DNA of 64,000 nt from Clonostachys chloroleuca (GCA_037952775.1 JBANAY010000003.1:16554001-16618000); one strand, 5' to 3'. Positions 46,120-57,644 are shown, counted from the first letter of the stretch. A program made the numbers and translations. The notes: generated from the letters alone by a model not told the origin.

Positions 46120-46751
46120 ATGTCGCCTCGCAGTACCAGACACAGCTCTATCAGCTCGAAAGCAAGCAGCCCTGAAGCGACTCCAAAGAAATCCAAGTCA
46201 GCCAACAAGGATGCAGACTGGGCCGATGTGACAGACCCCGAAGAGAGAAGACGGATCCAAAATAGAATTGCCCAGAGGAAGTTTCGTAAGTCTCCCATGT
46301 GTCCTCTATCACCTTAACCTATTTCCGCCACGGCGTACTAATATGACCCTTCCCTCCCCCCTTAGGAGAAAAAGCTAGGGACAATAAAGAAAAGGCGGAG
46401 AGAGAGATGAGAAATCAAGAGCATGCTGGAAACAGCTACCGGACACCCACGGCAGATGATTTCGCAAACGACTCAGAGCTCTCCGGTCTGCCCTGGGGAA
46501 GCGTCAACATGACCCACGTGTTGAAGAAGACGCACGACTCGGCTGGACTGCGGAGCAGCAGAAGAGAACAAACCTACGCCGGAGATGAAGCATACAGGAG
46601 CAGGTATTACAACATGCCCTACGGGCAGGGTTTCCAACAATCACCCAGCTACGGCAGCAGTAGCACCGAGGACGCATACCTCGACGATCAGACTTACGTC
46701 TACAGCCCCGTGCTCCCACCGTACGGTCGCCACCCGCTGACACCCCAATGA
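46120..46751 (+). CDS. bZIP-type DNA-binding protein lacking an evident leucine zipper
   Basis: Predicted 183-residue nuclear protein. ATG at 46120; intron 46286-46365 falls inside the basic region and joins QRKF to REKARDNK. The basic region is canonical: WADVTDPEERRRIQNRIAQR followed by KFREKARDNKEKAERE, with the N-x-x-AQR-x-F/Y-R core of fungal AP-1/Yap-like factors. After it no heptad of Leu is visible. The rest is Ser/Tyr/Gly-rich (RYYNMPYGQGFQQSPSYGSS). Ser/Lys-rich residues precede the basic region. Similar short bZIP proteins occur in Pezizomycotina and some regulate secondary metabolism. That role is not shown here. Confidence 0.85.
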
Positions 46752-49700
46752 GAATCCCCACGGACGGGGACCCATCGTGTAAGTTGTTCCCTCGCGCTAG
46801 GCAGGCGTGGCGCCTAAGCTGACGCCAGGGGCATCTCAAGTATAACATAGCCTCAAATAATAAGAGTTGCTTTTCACCTTAGCCTCTTTTTGCTTCACGA
46901 CACGGAACTTTCTTGGGCTATCTACGGTTCTAAAGAAGGGGGGGCCGCAAACCCTTCTTCCGCCTACGTCAATGGCTGCACAGCATACGGCTTTCAACGT
47001 ACGACTGATACGCTTCCCTGTTGAGCACAGACGTAGAAGCTGGCTTGTTGTTTTGATATACTTACTCCTGTGGATGAGACCCCTTTTCGCTCCTCTTTCT
47101 TCCTTTGATTATGTGGATTATTTTGTATACATAATACAAGAACGACAGGTTTACATAAAGGGGAACCGTGTAGCAAGAACCCGGTTGCTTGCTTTTTTGG
47201 GATTGTTTTTCCTTTTTTTTTTTTTTCAACTCCCATAGAAACATGGCAATTAAAGTATTATGAACGGGCATCACACAGGGGCCTCAAACTAGAATGAATA
47301 ACAATACTTCCTCATGTCTCCGATTTCGGACTTGCCCGTGTGATGATGAGAGACGGACGAAGCTGCAAAGCGACGGACGAAAGCTGCAGAGCTTCCCTGG
47401 AACCTGACATTACCAATCTACCACGAGGGGGTCATGGGGGAGCGGGAGTATCGGCGATTGCGGGCTGTGTAAAGTGACTGCAGATGAGGAACAGGGCGTC
47501 CGCCAATACGATTCCCGTCCCAGCTACCACGGCCGCGGTGAGCGGCGTTTGTCCTGGGCCGCTCTTGCGTAGGTAGTACCTTGTTTTTTTTTTCCGGCGT
47601 AGGCCTACTGTGCCCAGTCCAGTATCACCCTCCACACATCTCGGCCATATCCCGCCAGCCACTGTTTTGGATCAAGGAGGGAAAAGAAGCTAAACTAGGT
47701 ATGCAGCTCCACAGATCCGGGGCGGGAAACATGACCAAGGCCTTTGCAGCGAGCGGTGTGAGAAGGGTCCCGTTGGAAGGGGTGTGGAGGTATGGAATGA
47801 GTTGTCTTGAAGAAGAGCACGAACGTTGTCTCAGTTCCTTTTTGCCTCTGTCTCTCTTCTATTGCTTTTTGGGCTTTCCTCGCCTTGGTCGATCCTCGCC
47901 GCAGGCGCCACCACCACCACCACCCACCCAATGGTGACAGAGAGATCCAGAGAAGGAGATTCATCACATCACATACAAGGGTTGGCCGCTTTGGGTGTGC
48001 TTAACCGTCCATCGAGCCCTGCTATCGGTACTCCCATAGGTCAGCGGTCCCCAGTATGTAATGAGGCCGATGTTGCCTTCTCGACTCTTTGGCATGATGA
48101 AAGCAAGGCACGGGGAAGAATGGTAAGACGCACCAGCATGGCAAGGTTCCCCCAGACAGTTCGGAGGAGGAGGGGGGGGGGGGGATGGCCACCCTCCAGT
48201 ACGGAGATAATCTCAAAGATGGCAACAGGCACCGTTCCACCAGTCGGCCTGTCTCTCATATTTCGCCTGTGTTACAAATCCGCTACCTCATACAGGGGAA
48301 AGGAGTACGTCCCTTCCGCAACCCCCTCCCACCCAATATGCTGTGCTCGTCAAGAATATGTGACAGGTTCCGATTTCCGGATCCACACCACGGTCTGCCC
48401 GCATATTACACTCTCTGGAAATGCGAGTCGGAAGCCCCCCACCATCACAAGACCATGCCTCCTCGACAACGACGAGCGTCAAGAAAAAACACCTATGGTT
48501 ACCAGCCCCGAGTACGAGGCAGGAGCTGACCCAACCTCCCAGGTTATACCTAATTTGCGTGAGATTAGGCTGCCGTGGCCCCTCGAGGGTTTGTCCAATA
48601 CACGTATATGCTTCCCATGGCGGTTTCAGCTCGTTACATTGGTAGGGCTGAGAGGTTGATTACACAAGAAGGTACTCTTGTAGGTTCGGGGGGTCGGGCG
48701 GGCAGATGAGTAAACACGCGTAAAGGACTGCGCTCCGTGACACCCTCTGCCCGGGTTGCCGGTCGACGCCTGACCACCCCCTTCCGTCCATGGTTTGGCT
48801 CCCGGGTGACATCTGAATTCCCGGTTGCTGGCATGAGACCGTAACGGTGAATATGGTGGAAAAGCTGGCGCAGCGCACACGAGAAGAAAAGCATGTTTCG
48901 GGGCCCAAGCATCACAGACCGCCCTCGCTTGCGCCTGCATGGGAGGGAGTGACGGTGATATTATGGGTGTCGCAGTGAATGCAGAGGATTGATCACTTGC
49001 AACTCGCCCGGGCCAGGCCAAGAAGGACGAGACACGCATGAGGGTGCCACTTTCAGCTACGCGCCCAGCGCCTCTTCTTGCCTGGCAGGTCAGAATGCGG
49101 CATGATCGGCGGGCGAGCAGTCCAAAAGCAGAACGAAGCGAAAAAGGCCAACGGGACCCTTTTACTGTTCTGTACTAGACCAGTGTCCGTGGCCTCCAAC
49201 TTCAGCCAGTTTGATGATGGAGGAACGGCATTCGGCTTGGGCGACTGCCGCCAGGAAGAGTGGGGGGGCAGGCGGGAGTGGCGGGGCGCCGGGACCGAGT
49301 TGGCTACTAGGTCGCAATTAGGTTAGCGAGGTTGGCACTAAGCAAGGCCCTGTAATTCGTATAGGTAGGTACCGCCGGTCGCTGTATGCCGCCCCTTGAA
49401 GCTATCCCACACGGCTGCTGGACTGGAGCTCTTGATGGCTGGTTGATGGTACCATGATTGCATATCGCGTGCTTGCTTCACGAGTTTCATCAGGCTTACA
49501 GGCTATAGATAGGTTGGTGAGCACGTCGGCGCAGAGAGCTGGACCCTTGGTGCGTCCAAGTTTCAGGCTACCGAAGATCTCGCGAGCGGTTCCTTCCAAC
49601 GATCAGCAGAGCGTGGGGCGGTAGCTTCACACCGCCCGGCCGAAGCCCACCTCGAGACGCTATCAATCGCGGCAGAAAAAAAAAAGTTCATCACCAGCCT

Positions 49701-50001
49701 CGTTGCTGAAGCTCACCACATAGGCTGCCTTACTTTGCCGCAGGCTTGGTCGCCAATCAGAACCCGCACACCCCCTTCGTCACGTCATATCATTCCCATC
49801 TCCTCGGAGATAAATTGGCGCACATAAGACGAATACATCCTTATTTTGCGGAGGACGCGCACGCCCTTTTGCCAATACAACGTCGTTCTCATCCTGAGCC
49901 TCTGACACTCCGTATCCACGCCTCGTCGCCTTTCCCGTCTTGGGCGGCTTTATATTCGTAACATTTCGGTCAGCAGCATTGCAGATTTCACTCTTACCAC
50001 C
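46752..50001. other. Gene-poor stretch of about 3.2 kb
   Basis: No gene recognised. A 277-codon open frame at 47826-48659 has no motif and an unlikely composition. A 76-codon minus-strand frame at 47432-47662 ends with a possible membrane segment (TAAVVAGTGIVLADALFLIC) but is unsupported. The right end holds the SMAP-gene promoter. Confidence 0.5.
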
Positions 50002-51418
50002 ATGTCTCCGGACGCCGATCAGTCCCAAAACCCTCCGCAGGGTCAGTAAGCCCTATTCTTGTTTGATCCAGCTCGGTGCATCTTCACGCAGCAAAGGTTC
50101 GGCCAAGGAGAGTTTCACCTCCCGACTTCCTGTGTTGAAGAACATCTTCTCCATTTTCCACCCCATGTCGAATGAATACGTCCGTCTTACCATGTCTCTA
50201 CGTATAGGAGCGACTACCAATCGCAAGGAGGAGCTCCGCAAGGTCCGAGCCGAGGAGCGCAAGGCCAAGCGGCACGCAAAGGCGGAGGCCAAGCGTGCCC
50301 GCAAGGCCAACAAGGCCCCCGCGGCCAAATGGACCGCGGAGCGCAAGGCAGAAATACGGGCGGCGGTGAAGGAGAAGAAGAACCAGCCCAAGATGCTCGA
50401 ACGGAAACGGGAGCGGCTCCTCCAGCGATCCAAGAATCTGGAGGTGCAGGCGGCGAAGCTGCTCGCCAAGTCACGGCAGGCGGCCGCCCAGTACCAGGCC
50501 CTGGTTGATGCTGACAAGGTGGGTTCGGAAAGAGTCATCCCACCCCCCCCCCCCTTTACAAGGCGTGTTCCATTGAAACTCATACTTTGATCGCAGAAGC
50601 GCAAGGCTCAGGGGAAATCAGGAGAAGATGAGGCGGAGGCCTACGATCTTGCTGTCGAGAGCAATGACGATGACGATTCCGACTCCTCATCCGAGGCCAG
50701 CGATGATACTAGCGCTTCCCAGGATGGGGGTGCCCCCGTGGCCGAGGTTCCGATTCCGAAGAACGTCCCAGCTGACGAGATCGTCATGAAGAAGCGACGA
50801 GAGAGCGATGCCGCCTCGGTGCATAGTGCTCAGGAATTGTCCGAGCCCAAACCCAAGAAGGAGAAGAAGGCAAAGAAGGCAAAGAAGGACAGCGAAGAAG
50901 CTGAGCCTGAAGCTGAAGCTGAAGCCGAACCTGAGGTCAAGAAAGCCAAGAAGGACCGCAAAAAGAAGTCCGAGGCAGCTCCCGCCGTGGCTGACGAGGG
51001 AGAACAACCCGAAACCAAGAAATCGAAGAAGTCGGAAAAGAAGCGCAAAAGGGAATCAGCTGCCGGCACGGAGGAGACCCCTGCCGAGGACGTAGAACAT
51101 CCCAGCAAGAAGGAGAAGAAGCAAAAAAAGGAAAAGAAGGGGAAAAAGGACAAGAAGTCCGATGAGCCGGCCGAGGACACCGAAGCCACCTGGAACGTGG
51201 AGCAACTGGACGGCGGTGCTGAAAGACAGGCCAAGATGCTCCGCCTTCTCGGCGGTAAAAAGAAGGGCGCAACGGCAGCTCCTTCCTCCGCATCTGGCAG
51301 CAAGGCTAAAAACAGCCTGGATTCCGTCAAGGCCGAGGCAGACTTGCAACGGCAGTTCGAGGACGGCATGCGGGCCAAGAACGAGGGCGGCGGCCACCGC
51401 CGTGGTCTGGGTGCATAA
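50002..51418 (+). CDS. Lys/Glu-rich protein with C-terminal small acidic protein (SMAP) domain
   Basis: Predicted 390-residue, probably nucleolar protein. ATG at 50002 (MSPDADQSQNPPQG). Introns 50042-50207 and 50519-50596 keep the frame. The first half is a basic helix (RKEELRKVRAEERKAKRHAK). The middle is Asp/Ser-rich and then alternates Lys-rich nuclear-localisation-type blocks (KPKKEKKAKKAKK) with acidic spacers. The C-terminus matches the SMAP signature: WNVEQLDGGAERQAKMLRLL, then DLQRQFEDGMRAKNEGGGHR and RGLG. Proteins of this kind are linked to ribosome biogenesis and splicing factors. The precise role is not known to me. Confidence 0.8.
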
Positions 51419-51933
51419 GTCACATCAGAATCCGCTCGCCACCCTCTTTCTTGCACTCACATCGCAAGAGAAATTTGTACATGTTTCCTCAAATATCAGA
51501 TTCCTTCCACGGTGCATTTCGCGGCTCCTACGGCGTTGAGTGATACGGAGAAAAAAAGGCATACGAAAGTGACCAGGTGTAGATACCTAGTTTTAGCATT
51601 GAATTGATGAGCATTTTTGACAATTCCCATTCTCCATTTTCACCTTTTGCGCCGCCGTCTGCTATTGTTCTCTCTAATCAAAGTACAAGAGAAAGGTGTA
51701 AAAGATTCCCCATCCCAAGGAACAAAAAAAAAGTGCAAGAAATCCGCAATCAAAACAAATAATCGCCAGGGCGGCACAGATAGGAGGTCCTAGTTCCACC
51801 CTTTGTATAAGAAACAATTCGCTCGGCCAGTGACTCGGGTCGTTCGGTCGGTGCAGGATGCCAGTCGATCGCGTTCCCTGAAGTTGTTATCCCACATTCC
51901 CTCACAGAGGAAAGAGCAACGCTGTTCCATCGT
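51419..51933. other. Convergent 3' regions of the SMAP and RAMP4 genes
   Basis: AT-rich spacer with an A9 run near 51725. No gene recognised. Confidence 0.6.
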
Positions 51934-52271
51934 TTATTTGCCGAAGAAGTGCTCGAAGGCCTCGAATATCAGACCGCCGAAGATGATGAAGCCCAGAATG
52001 ACTATACGGTTGCGCACGGCGATTAGCGATCGGAAACGGGGGCGGGTTTGGACAGGAGGGAGTTCACGTACCAACCCAGATGAGGGAGATGGGCGACTTG
52101 TGCACCTCCTTGGCCTTCTGGGCCTTGATCTGGTCCTCGGACTTGCCCATGCGGTTCTCCTGGGTCTTCGCGAACTTGGCGTTGCGGCGGCGCTGCTCGA
52201 GTGTCTGGGCCTGTTGGTTGTGGTGTCAGCTTGGAGCATGCGACAACGGGAGCTATAGCAGAGCATACCAT
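51934..52271 (-). CDS. YSY6: Stress-associated ER protein, RAMP4/SERP1/Ysy6 family
   Basis: Predicted 69-residue tail-anchored protein of the ER translocon. Three tiny exons: the start codon alone (52269-52271), 52072-52210, and 51934-52001, with introns 52211-52268 and 52002-52071. The first intron follows the ATG directly. The product reads MAQTLEQRRRNAKFAKTQEN, RMGKSEDQIKAQKAKE, VHKSPISLIWVVILGFIIFG, ending GLIFEAFEHFFGK. The QRRRNxKFAK start and single C-terminal membrane helix are diagnostic. Confidence 0.93.
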
Positions 52272-53090
52272 GGTGCTAGATTTGTGTTAAAGGACAGGTT
52301 GCGGAACTGGAATTTAGAAGTGGTTTCGGGTCGGGAGACGTTGACCTCGTGGGTGAAAGGGGCGGTTTCGTCTTTTATACTAGCGATCAATTGATTGATT
52401 TCCCAAGGGACAACGAGGTGGAATTCGAAGGGGACACAGTGTCGCGGAAGAGGTGTGACGATCCCGGGATTGGACATGTGTCGTCTACAGGGGCCAAAAC
52501 AGACGAACGGGACATGGCTGCCGGCCACCTAACACGCTAATTACAGCATGCCTTATTAGGTATGTGGTTACAGGCAATCCAGCCAATGACACACGTCCAA
52601 TCCCGCTGACTCATCACCCCAGGCTAAGACCACCAGCTCCTTGCATTTCCACCAAACTCGTCTCATTCCCCTTGCAATAAGAGTCACTGGTGTATATGAG
52701 ATATACTTGCTTCAATTCTGGGCTGAGGCGATGAACATGGAGCCCCTCGCACACGATGACTCAATGCATTTCTCAACAACGTGTCCATTGATCTACACTA
52801 GGCATTTCCACCAAACACCCTTTGGGACAACAGCACCAGTATCATACATGACGTCTCCCTCTTTGTTTCTCCATTTCCCTCCTGCAGCTCGTAGAACAGG
52901 TTGACATATGACGTTCTTTCCTTGACCCCACCATACTGGGCAACCTCTGCCCTCGGTATCCGGCAGCTCGCGTCCTTTATGGTTTTGACGAGCAGGACAT
53001 CTCTCACCGTGCTACCCGAGTCACAAGCAATTTTCATCAGCCCGTCATCAGCTGGGAATATATACTGGTGTTATTTTCTCAGGTACTTCT
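52272..53090. other. Intergenic between RAMP4 and the accessory block
   Basis: About 0.8 kb containing the RAMP4 promoter on the left. No gene recognised. Confidence 0.5.
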
Positions 53091-54040
53091 TCAAATTTCC
53101 TGCCAAGCCTGTTCCGCATACTTCCGAAAAAAACTCTCCTCCACCAAGATATCTCCTTCAGGTGGTACTGGGTCCCGGAGAAATACATCACGGAACTCCA
53201 GCCGTAAGGGAGTGCCAGTCACCCTGTATTCGTTAGGACTATTAGCTGAGGCTCGACTGATTGTCAGAATAGGCGGATGTATTTTCGGATATAGGTTAGT
53301 TGCTTCTCTCTGGTAGAGTCGGGTAATAGGTCTTGGTAAAGGACTGGTTTTCCATTTCTCAATTTGGATTTGCAGTGGTGTTGCCTTGATTAAGAGCACA
53401 ATCTTGACTGCATTGTTTGATGCTTCAAACCACCAATGTGCCTTAGCAACTAAGGCTGCTCTGTTCTGCGTCCAACCAGCTTCGATGACAAAAGTAGGCC
53501 ATCCATTATTCTTTCCCCTATCTGCAAGCCTAAGGATTGAATCTCCTTCCCCAGCAGCAGTAGCAGCAACATTTCCGCCTTGCATCCTTTTGAATGTTGT
53601 AGATCCAAGTGGGATGATCTCCTTATCAAGATTCTCGCTCAGGTTGCGTGTGATTTTGTGGCAAAGACCAAGATGGAGATACTCATGGATCGCAGAAGGG
53701 TATTTGATAATGAGTACCTCGTACTCAGAACTGTAAAAAAACAGCCGGCCACGTCTTGATTCCGATTCGTTCCACCGAAGAAAATTTTCGAGCGTTACTC
53801 CCGTAATTTTAGTGAGAAAGGCTTCTTGAATGTTGTTAATAGCGACGGAGGGATCCTCCTGAGATCCTATCTTGACTGTAGGAATATCTATTGGTGGTTA
53901 GGAAATCCCAGATTTGATACACGGACCAGTTGAGTGTAAAACATACCCAAAGCGCATAATGCAGTGATGGACTTGTGTTTGGTTTCGCTTCCGCTTGCGA
54001 CCGAGGTAGCAGCAGTCGATCCAGAAGCAGTTCGCGTCAT
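53091..54040 (-). CDS. Hypothetical protein resembling fungal restriction-endonuclease-like (PD-(D/E)XK) domain proteins
   Basis: Predicted 296-residue protein with one intron (53888-53946). ATG at 54038-54040 opens MTRTASGSTAATSVASGSET. The central part has the layout of a widespread fungal family I remember as nuclease-like: GRLFFYSSEYEVLIIKYPSA, GWPTFVIEAGWTQNRAALVA, HWWFEASNNAVKIVLLIKAT, then IQIEKW. The Glu of IEAG and the I-x-K of VLLIK could be metal-site residues, but this is inference. C-terminus LRDPVPPEGDILVEESFFRK. It is codirectional with the next gene, 205 bases downstream of it. Members of this family are often lineage-specific and copy-rich. Confidence 0.72.
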
Positions 54041-54244
54041 GGGAGCTGAACCTTCGGCGCTCTAAGCCGAGGGAGAAGCAGGATGGGGATCGAAGGTGTC
54101 CATGTTGAGCTGGGCTCGGTGCTGGGGTTTAAGAGTGAATCCAAACTAAACTTTGGCCATGCATAGGTAGTTATGAACTGAGAAGAAAATTTGGGAAACT
54201 TGGTGAGGTAGAGGATTGAAACTTTGTGGAAGTAAGGCGGCGTT

Positions 54245-56476
54245 TTATGGGTCGAAGCCACTGAAATATGGATACCTGAGGTGTCGGAAGCCGTCCCTCT
54301 TCTGTGATGTGTGTGAACGTGTGTCCGAAAGCTTCACATCGACAGTAAGATCTGGAAATTCCACAACCAATTGGCTGCGTAGCAAGAACCCATATCGTGG
54401 TATCTGGACATGCCAGCCTCCCAGCGATTTGTCGGCGGTCCTAAGACGTTTGTTGATGGCCTTTTTTATCGACGCTCGACTCACATCCTTGTCTGGCTTA
54501 TCCCCCCAGTGATTCGCGAGACTCAGCGCACCATCGATGAGAGCATCAACCCAGTTTGCATCAATATGGAAGAAACGAAGCGTCTCTTCAGGCAAGAATG
54601 CAGGGTCCGGTATGAGATATTGTGCTGGGATGTCGCCGAGATGGGCTTTATCGAGGACCCAGGAGTAGATTAGAGCATCGTCAGGGCTTGTGGGTGTGTT
54701 ATGTTCATTGTACATGATCTCACCCGCGTCTTCGCCCTCATCCTTCGTATCCAGTTGAACAGCCATAGCCAGACGAAGAGCCGCCTCGTCTGATTGTGCA
54801 GGCAGCCTGGAGGCAATATGTGGAGTGGGCTGCGAGAGCATATCCACGGGTTGGGTGCGGACCCCCGGTTGGTCTTCATGGGCATCATCATAAGACCATC
54901 GATTGGTGCTGGCGGCAGTAGCATCGCCGCCTCGGGTATCCGGAGATGTGTTCATCTGATTCAAGCCCCTGACCAAGTCCGCCATTCTTCCAGCAGCACG
55001 CTGTCGTGTACCATATCCGCCGCCGTCAAAGAGCGCGCGGACATCGCGTTTAGCAGCGTTGAGGCCACCACCTTGCACCGCATTTCGATGTCTAGCAAGA
55101 GCAGCACAAAAGGTTACATCTGCCATGGCTAGGGACTTGCCTAACTGCCAGGCGCTGGAGTAGGTTATGTCCATGAGGCCAAGACGGGGATCAAGAGTGT
55201 CCAAGTCGGTCCCAAAGTTTGATAGCATCAACATGTTGTTTGTCAATGGTCGAGGGACCTGCACTGGCGTCAGTGGTCCACGCAGAAGAGCAGCCGTGAC
55301 CTCTCCGGTGACTGTGCGATGGCGAGTAAGTGTGTATCCGTCACGTTGACGGGCGGCAATGAGATCCTTCAAGTCCTTTTCTTCCCCTTTTGACGGTGCA
55401 GGGGCGTCCTTCTGGATGTCATCAGTGCGAAGAACAGTGAGATGATCACCCAGATTGGCGAGCATATCAGGCGTGTTGGCCTTGTTTTTAGATGGGAGAC
55501 AGGTGTATGTCCAGCTGTGCAGACTGACCATGGCAACATGATCTTCGTCCTTGGGCAACAGCATCTCGTCGTCCCAGCTCAGTGGGACGAGATGAGCAAT
55601 CATTGTGCTTGGCGTGTCGGCGTCAAAGGGGCCGGTTCGCCGACTGACCACGACACTGAAGATGGCTTCGTCGCTGTCTGCGCCAGCGTTCACCATGCCA
55701 TCCGTGGCGACTTGCCTCACGTGCGCCATGTGTTTATAGCAAGCGAGATCTAACTTGTCTCGTGGCCCATCGGGAGCGACAAAGAGACCGTTGAACAACT
55801 TGTCCGGCACCATGATGAGCTCAGTGGGCTCGGCGGCGTCCAGGGCATCCTCATGTTCCTTAAACCCGGTCGTATTGACCAGGTTCTCGATGTCATTCAG
55901 AAGAGGCGCATGGCCTGCCAACGTTCGCAGGGTGCATGTCTCGCTCTGCTCGAGTTTAGTATCTGGCGGCATGTTCTGGAAAATCTGCTTGATCTGGCTT
56001 TGGTTGAGCTGCAGCTCATCCAGAGAAAACACTAATAGAGCCAGCCATGTGCTACGGCTTCGGAGATTCCCTTTGTCCTCATCTTCCGGGGTATGAGCGG
56101 GTGACGGTGATCTTGACCAAGGAAAATGAGGGTCTGTAAAGACTATGTGTGGCAAGATCGTGTGATCAACGCTGATGCCAGGCGTGGGGTAGACCGAGTC
56201 AATGACCCCCGGAGCGAGGGAGAAGCGCGGAGTGACGACGATGGAGGACGGAGATGGAACCCCAAGCTTGATTGGTCGGCGGGATGCCTCTTTGGCGTTG
56301 CCAGCTTCCGCCGGAACTGAGATAGTTTGAGAAATTGAGACGTTGTGAAGACCACCATCTAGAGATGGTGCGTAGTAAGAGAAGATGCGAGACTCGCCAG
56401 GAGCCAGTTCACGCCCCTTTCCAGTGAGCAAACGCTCAGCATGCCGGTGGACTAGGCGGCGGTGCGAGGACGGCAT
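54245..56476 (-). CDS. Large uncharacterised protein of an accessory cassette (743 aa)
   Basis: Single-exon gene, start ATG at 56474-56476 (MPSSHRRLVHRHAERLLTGK). No characterised domain is recognised. Conserved-looking blocks: SYYAPSLDGGLHNVSISQ, NTTGFKEHEDALDAAEPTEL, VSRRTGPFDADTPSTMIAHL, YTLTRHRTVTGEVTAALLRG, YSSAWQLGKSLAMADVTFCA, AQYLIPDPAFLPEETLRFFH, IDANWVDALIDGALSLANHW and GFLLRSQLVVEFPDLTV. The block with Leu-Pro-x-Glu-Ser/Thr-Leu-Arg-Phe-Phe, Asn-Trp and Asp-Gly-Ala-x-Ser resembles unannotated bacterial proteins I remember from actinobacteria and cyanobacteria. That points to horizontal transfer but needs a search. No signal peptide or membrane segment is evident. It lies between the nuclease-like gene and a related broken gene, all on the minus strand. 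Confidence 0.75.
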   Translation of the reverse strand: MPSSHRRLVHRHAERLLTGKGRELAPGESRIFSYYAPSLDGGLHNVSISQTISVPAEAGNAKEASRRPIKLGVPSPSSIVVTPRFSLAPGVIDSVYPTPGISVDHTILPHIVFTDPHFPWSRSPSPAHTPEDEDKGNLRSRSTWLALLVFSLDELQLNQSQIKQIFQNMPPDTKLEQSETCTLRTLAGHAPLLNDIENLVNTTGFKEHEDALDAAEPTELIMVPDKLFNGLFVAPDGPRDKLDLACYKHMAHVRQVATDGMVNAGADSDEAIFSVVVSRRTGPFDADTPSTMIAHLVPLSWDDEMLLPKDEDHVAMVSLHSWTYTCLPSKNKANTPDMLANLGDHLTVLRTDDIQKDAPAPSKGEEKDLKDLIAARQRDGYTLTRHRTVTGEVTAALLRGPLTPVQVPRPLTNNMLMLSNFGTDLDTLDPRLGLMDITYSSAWQLGKSLAMADVTFCAALARHRNAVQGGGLNAAKRDVRALFDGGGYGTRQRAAGRMADLVRGLNQMNTSPDTRGGDATAASTNRWSYDDAHEDQPGVRTQPVDMLSQPTPHIASRLPAQSDEAALRLAMAVQLDTKDEGEDAGEIMYNEHNTPTSPDDALIYSWVLDKAHLGDIPAQYLIPDPAFLPEETLRFFHIDANWVDALIDGALSLANHWGDKPDKDVSRASIKKAINKRLRTADKSLGGWHVQIPRYGFLLRSQLVVEFPDLTVDVKLSDTRSHTSQKRDGFRHLRYPYFSGFDP

Positions 56477-57450
56477 TGTGCTTTGAGATGAAGAAGCAAG
56501 AATGGCAACCACCCATGGAGTTGTTTGGGTTGGAAGAGGCCGATTGCTCGAGCGCAATTGACAGACGGCTGAAGACCCTCACCTGTATTCAAGAAGTCCA
56601 AAAGCAACCGGGACGAATAGGTCACTTGTGGTCGGGTGTTTTGGTGTTGCAACATCGCGGGCCAATATGTCGGACACTAGTTAGGAATTATTGGGAGCTT
56701 TCAGGCCAGACACAATGCCAATTATGGGGAGCTTGGGAAGACAGGGGAAAGATGGTCATGATCAGCCATGTAACCCAACGCATCTGCCAGACCCATGTCA
56801 TGAGATGCATGTTCTCGAACGGCCTCAACTAGTTCATGCACCCGGGCTTAGCTCAATCCACAGCCGTCGGCCACACCTTATATGGCTTGCAAGGACGAAA
56901 CCCACTTCCTTCAACAGTGCTCTTGCACTGTGAGGAGAAAATTAGTTGGCTGAAAGAGGAGAGTGAAGTACACAAGTTCATGATGTTAGAGAAGGCCCAA
57001 AGGCTGTCATGGGGGGAATGATGTGAGAGACGAAGATGCCAAACCGCCGCCATCTCCCTTACCAGGAACCTGGCAAAGCCCCCTCAATGGTGATTATATC
57101 TTGATTTACTGCATAGCAACAGCATTGACCACTACGCCAGCTACCATCTTTAGTACACGTCCAAACCGTTACTTCCCAAATCTCTTCTCCTCACCCCCGA
57201 TCTTCATCCAGTACCTCTCTACAAGAGTGCATGGCCCCTCCTCAAACCTCGTCTTCTCATCCTCTGGCCCTGTAGGCAAGACCATGTATCGTTCTGGCGC
57301 ATTCGCCTCACCACTTGCTGTGCCAGGGAACTTGCCGTCCTTGTTCGGGTAATATGATTATATGGCAAACCCAGTCTCCTTTACTGAGCTCTGGTAAGCG
57401 TGTCAGGCAACTTTGCGAGCTGATCCTCCGCTGTCGATTCTCAATGGTGA
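56477..57450. other. Spacer inside the accessory block, with an ORF fragment
   Basis: On the minus strand a clean stretch at about 57163-57350 reads YYPNKDGKFPGTASGEANAP then ERYMVLPTGPEDEKTRFEEG and CTLVERYWMKIGGEEKRFGK, ending in a stop. It has no start or acceptor upstream. It could be the last exon or remnant of the broken gene to its right, or of a separate small gene. The rest is promoter DNA of the 743-residue gene. Confidence 0.35.
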
Positions 57451-57644
57451 TCAAAGGTATTTGGCACATATTTGGTGATCAGGAGCGGTCCGGCATGGAA
57501 AACGGCCTTCCTCTTCGACAGTGCCGCTTGCTAGGTCCACGGAGGGAGGCGAGCTCACGGACAGGAAGCAGCCCAGAGTAGGCGTGGATTGGGGAGAAAG
57601 GGGCCTGAACCAGAATGGTGTGCAAAACGTGTCGGCCGGAACAT

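Noticed and set aside
47826..48659. 277-codon open frame on the plus strand
   Set aside because: No motif, unlikely composition, no plausible start or splice structure, and it overlaps other equally long random frames in a gene-poor region.
50053..51456. Minus-strand Leu/Phe/Ser-rich open frames
   Set aside because: Antisense to the SMAP-domain gene; produced by Lys/Glu-rich codons on the coding strand.
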